15,238 bases of DNA. Source: JBFYKJ01 sp041306005. Its GTDB lineage: Archaea; Altiarchaeota; Altiarchaeia; JAFGQM01. Location: the NCBI GenBank assembly GCA_041306005.1, contig JBFYKJ010000011.1, forward strand, positions 1 through 15,238. Reading direction: 5' to 3'. The notes below the pieces were generated by a model. That model made no database searches. It had not been told where the DNA came from and was given only the letters and a program-made list of their open reading frames with translations. This document shows positions 13,463 through 15,238 of the stretch, in pieces (within the stretch, counting starts at the first letter, position 1; the number at the start of each line of letters is the position of its first letter). The position numbers and the translations under genes were made by a program.

Positions 13463-13553
13463 GTAGTGTAAAGTTTTGTAGTGTAAATCGCAGACTATGT
13501 TCGTAGCGTAACTTTGTAGCGTAACTGCAGAAACAGCCTAATATGTAGCGTAA
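13463..13553 (-). repeat. Five-copy nonamer array immediately upstream of metG
   Basis: GTAGYGTAA on the plus strand (TTACRCTAC in the metG sense) starts at 13463, 13478, 13503, 13516 and 13545. The two copies nearest the gene share a 12-base unit with period 15 and carry T at the variable position; the outer three carry C. The array ends three bases before the start codon. It could be an operator array, a set of overlapping promoter-like elements or a degenerate tandem duplication. Confidence 0.8.
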
Positions 13554-13618
13554 GCGGCTTAATTTGCGGTTTTGGGGGTAAAAATGGCTGAATACGCGCG
13601 GGTTAAGGAAAAAAGGAT

Positions 13619-13659
13619 CCCGGCATTCCCCCTGCATTGCAGGTTCATACCGGGGAGTT
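13619..13659. repeat. 41-bp direct repeat, copy between metG and the NYN gene
   Basis: Perfect match to 14279-14319. Inside is CCTGCATTGCAGG, an inverted repeat of six bases around a T, framed by CCCGG at one end and CCGGG at the other, so each copy can also fold as an imperfect hairpin. The repeat period is exactly 660 bases and encloses the NYN-domain gene. Confidence 0.95.
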
Positions 13660-13707
13660 GATGTGAATTATTGCTTGTTACGCCTTAAAAGCGGGATAGT
13701 TGTCTAA

Positions 13708-14238
13708 TCAGTCTCGCAAGCAATTGCCCTTGATGAAGCTCTCGCCCATCACAAAGAACCTTAGTTTGTTTCTCAGCTCGGTTGAGTAGCCGTAGGGTAT
13801 GAATGCGCTGAAAACTTCCTTCCCATAGCCCGTTATGATTTCAGCGGAGGGAATAAAATCCGTGTCGCCCGAGACCAATATGCAGCAATCGCACTCATCC
13901 TTCAGGACGCAAAGGTTTAGCATGTCGACGGCGATCATTACATCGATGCCTTTTTCCTTCCGAGTCATAGGCTGCAGCTTTCTTGTATGGACCGTGAATT
14001 TTGGCAGAGATGCAACTCTGTCCAGAAAATGCATATGACGACGATAGGTTTCTTCGCCGTCATGTATGCTTGGAATCGAGTTGTAGTATCGGGCTGCCCC
14101 CATCTCACAGTCAAAATGCCTGCACACTGACTCTGAAAGTCTTGAAAGGTCGATTTGACCGGGCTTAACTGAAAAAGACTTCAGGTTGTGGTAGAGATTG
14201 TTCCCGTCGATAAATGCGATAGCTCGCCTCTTGGACAT
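13708..14238 (-). CDS. NYN/PIN-like domain (LabA/DUF88-type) predicted RNase
   Basis: 176 residues from ATG 14238 (MSKRRAIAFIDGNNLYHNL); an in-frame upstream ATG inside the 41-bp repeat would add 16. Family signatures are FIDGNNLY with Asp11, then KGIDVMIAVDML with Asp99 and Asp105, then LVSGDTDFIP with Asp125 and Asp127. These acidic residues are the expected metal-binding set of NYN/PIN-fold nucleases, so the active site looks intact. Such proteins are predicted RNA-cutting enzymes in RNA processing, defence or toxin-like systems. GGAG about eight bases before the ATG could be a ribosome binding site. The gene is visibly lower in GC than its neighbours (26 and 29 of 60 bases in two sampled lines, against 40 of 60 in the next gene) and lies between two 41-bp direct repeats. 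This suggests transfer. Confidence 0.88.
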   Translation of the reverse strand: MSKRRAIAFIDGNNLYHNLKSFSVKPGQIDLSRLSESVCRHFDCEMGAARYYNSIPSIHDGEETYRRHMHFLDRVASLPKFTVHTRKLQPMTRKEKGIDVMIAVDMLNLCVLKDECDCCILVSGDTDFIPSAEIITGYGKEVFSAFIPYGYSTELRNKLRFFVMGESFIKGNCLRD

Positions 14239-14278
14239 TATAGCTCCAAGGAGGTCGGAACAAAAGGAGAGTGAGAAG

Positions 14279-14319
14279 CCCGGCATTCCCCCTGCATTGC
14301 AGGTTCATACCGGGGAGTT
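14279..14319. repeat. 41-bp direct repeat, copy upstream of the NYN gene
   Basis: Perfect copy of 13619-13659 in the same orientation. Its inner edge is 41 bases before the NYN start codon, so any transcript of that gene may start inside or beyond it. Confidence 0.95.
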
Positions 14320-14360
14320 AATTGGCAATATAGACGCTTTCGGCTTAAAAACAAAATCCC

Positions 14361-14373
14361 CGTATCATATACG
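14361..14373. promoter_or_regulatory. Short palindrome ahead of the second paralog pair
   Basis: CGTAT and ATACG are inverted around CAT, in the gap between the divergent NYN gene and the gene at 14418. Two copies of TTTTCTCGC follow at about 14380-14397. Possible operator or promoter region for the gene at 14418; no firm TATA box is visible. Confidence 0.25.
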
Positions 14374-14417
14374 AATGGGTTTTCTCGCTTTTTCTCGCCT
14401 CCGGGGGTAATTAACGT

Positions 14418-14936
14418 ATGGACCCGGTCCGGACCAAGCGCGGCCACTCGCTCGGCGGGAAGTTCGCCTACCGCGAGGGCCCGATGGGCCGGGCGATAAA
14501 GACTCACAAGAGCTTCAAAAGGCTGGAGAAGCTGCAGGAGGAAAAGGTCGCCAGGCTCGAGGAAAGGAACCGCAAGCTGCGCCCCGAAGTCGCTGAAGTG
14601 ATGAAAGCCATGCAGGCCGGCACCGCGACCGACGACCAGGTCAGGCGCACCCTGGCGAAGATGGAAACCTCGCTCAGGCTGGTCAACCGCGCCCTGGACC
14701 ATGAGAAGACTTACTTCGGGCCCGTGACGTTTGACAGGCCCGAACCGGAGTTCCGCCGCTCGGTGGACCGCCTCGACAGGCTCTACTCGCTGCTCGTGTT
14801 CAGGCACAGCGGGAGGCGCAGGCCCGCCGGGGAGCGCAAGATAGTCAGGGAAAAGGTAAGGAGGATATATGGAGGGGACAAGAAGGTAGTATCGCTAACG
14901 CCTAACAAAAGAGTGGTCCCGCTCAAGCCCGAATAA
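14418..14936 (+). CDS. Basic helical protein of unknown family, tandem paralog A
   Basis: 172 residues. The start shows TKRGHSLGGKFAY, then THKSF, followed by a long charged helix (LEKLQEEKVARLEERNRKLRPEVAEVMKAM) likely to form a coiled coil, then HEKTYF. A C-terminal 75-residue extension is very basic (RHSGRRRPAGERKIVREKVRR). The first 97 residues align with the next gene: K/R-T-K-x-G-x-SLGGKF-x-Y, THKSF, GD/GT-x-x-x-x-Q, HExxYF. No membrane segment or catalytic motif was recognised; nucleic acid binding is possible from charge alone. GGGGGT lies 12 bases before the ATG. Only seven bases separate its stop from the next ATG, so the two are surely co-transcribed. Confidence 0.7.
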   Translation: MDPVRTKRGHSLGGKFAYREGPMGRAIKTHKSFKRLEKLQEEKVARLEERNRKLRPEVAEVMKAMQAGTATDDQVRRTLAKMETSLRLVNRALDHEKTYFGPVTFDRPEPEFRRSVDRLDRLYSLLVFRHSGRRRPAGERKIVREKVRRIYGGDKKVVSLTPNKRVVPLKPE

Positions 14937-14943
14937 CCATAAG

Positions 14944-15238
14944 ATGGCTATCCCAATCAAAACAAAGAGCGGCAAGTCGCTAGGTGGCAAGTTTGTTTAT
15001 TGGGATCAGAAGGGTGCGCTAAGGACCCATAAAAGCTTCAGGAAGATGTGGGACGCGCAGGAGAAGAGGCACGAAGAAGCGATGGGTCATTGGAAGAACG
15101 AAAGCGCATACATCGAAAAGGTCCTGGAAGCTGCCCGCAAGGGCGATGTCCCCGAACGGCAGCTGAATGAAGCCCTTAGAAGAACACGGGCTTCCGGCGA
15201 GCTGCTGAAGCGCACAATGAAACATGAGCCTTACTTCA
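14944..15238 (+). CDS. Tandem paralog B of the preceding protein (3' end outside window)
   Basis: 98 residues are visible from ATG 14944 (MAIPIKTKSGKSLGGKFVYW) and the frame is open to the window end. It aligns through its whole visible length with the preceding protein: the same SLGGKF-x-Y start, RTHKSF, a charged helix (MWDAQEKRHEEAMGHW), a GD-containing turn and MKHEPYF near the end. The two are diverged (roughly a third of positions identical by eye), so the duplication is old. Function unknown. Start chosen because it aligns with the paralog's N terminus and lies seven bases after its stop. Confidence 0.75.
   Translation, partial: MAIPIKTKSGKSLGGKFVYWDQKGALRTHKSFRKMWDAQEKRHEEAMGHWKNESAYIEKVLEAARKGDVPERQLNEALRRTRASGELLKRTMKHEPYF

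Noticed and set aside
13461..13637. In-frame 59-residue N-terminal extension of MetG with no stop codons
   Set aside because: The family N terminus is MKTLVTSALPYANG, the extension is built from the nonamer array and the 41-bp repeat, and it shows no protein-like pattern.
13619..14319. 41-bp repeat as the end of a tRNA gene (att site) or as a CRISPR repeat
   Set aside because: The GGTTCATACC part has no paired T-stem and no cloverleaf fits. There are only two copies, 619 bases apart with a gene between, which is not a CRISPR layout.
14238..14807. Minus-strand frame opposite paralog A and running into the NYN upstream region
   Set aside because: Paralog A is supported by homology to the next gene; the minus frame is a shadow that happens to cross the 41-bp repeat.

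Overview
The window reads as a moderately GC-rich archaeal chromosome segment. The archaeal signs are class III (KGQ-type) prepilin signal peptides, a DUF371 protein, a cytoplasmic winged-helix protein with C-terminal membrane anchors beside a COG4880-type beta-propeller protein, scarce Shine-Dalgarno sequences, and several TATA-like boxes 25-28 nt ahead of start codons (leaderless style). The small, pilin-rich, hypothetical-rich content suggests a DPANN lineage (Diapherotrites or Micrarchaeota type), but that placement is inference.

Layout. Positions 1-1485 (+): the 3' end of a secreted beta-propeller protein, then a membrane-tethered winged-helix protein. Positions 1528-7236 (-): a tightly packed cluster of 13 genes. 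In transcription order these are four mini-pilins (two or three cysteine-rich), a SpoIIM-family membrane protein, seven larger proteins with pilin-like N termini, and DUF371. Positions 7437-8132 (+): a lone hisA with short direct repeats at both ends. Positions 8189-9316 (-): a large cysteine-rich, membrane-anchored surface protein. Positions 9419-10482 (+): a tandem pair of homologous charged proteins of unknown family. Positions 10638-11288 (+): a Yip1-family membrane protein with a clear terminator. Positions 11430-13460 (-): metG, complete with its C-terminal tRNA-binding domain, preceded by five copies of a 9-bp motif. Positions 13619-14319: a lower-GC NYN-domain nuclease gene lying between two perfect 41-bp direct repeats. 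Positions 14418-15238 (+): a second, unrelated tandem pair of paralogs, the last cut by the window end.

How it fits together. The cluster at 1528-7236 probably encodes the structural subunits of a type IV pilus-like surface filament, with small major-type subunits followed by larger minor or pseudopilins. No assembly ATPase, TadC-like membrane platform or prepilin peptidase lies in the window, so these must act from elsewhere. A possible internal promoter ahead of the gene at 4993-5496 would split the cluster into a mini-pilin plus SpoIIM unit and a minor-pilin unit.

The most unusual items are the NYN gene between 41-bp palindrome-bearing direct repeats (cassette-like), the nonamer array before metG, the duplicated or converted mini-pilin N-terminal segment, and the two unannotated tandem paralog families.
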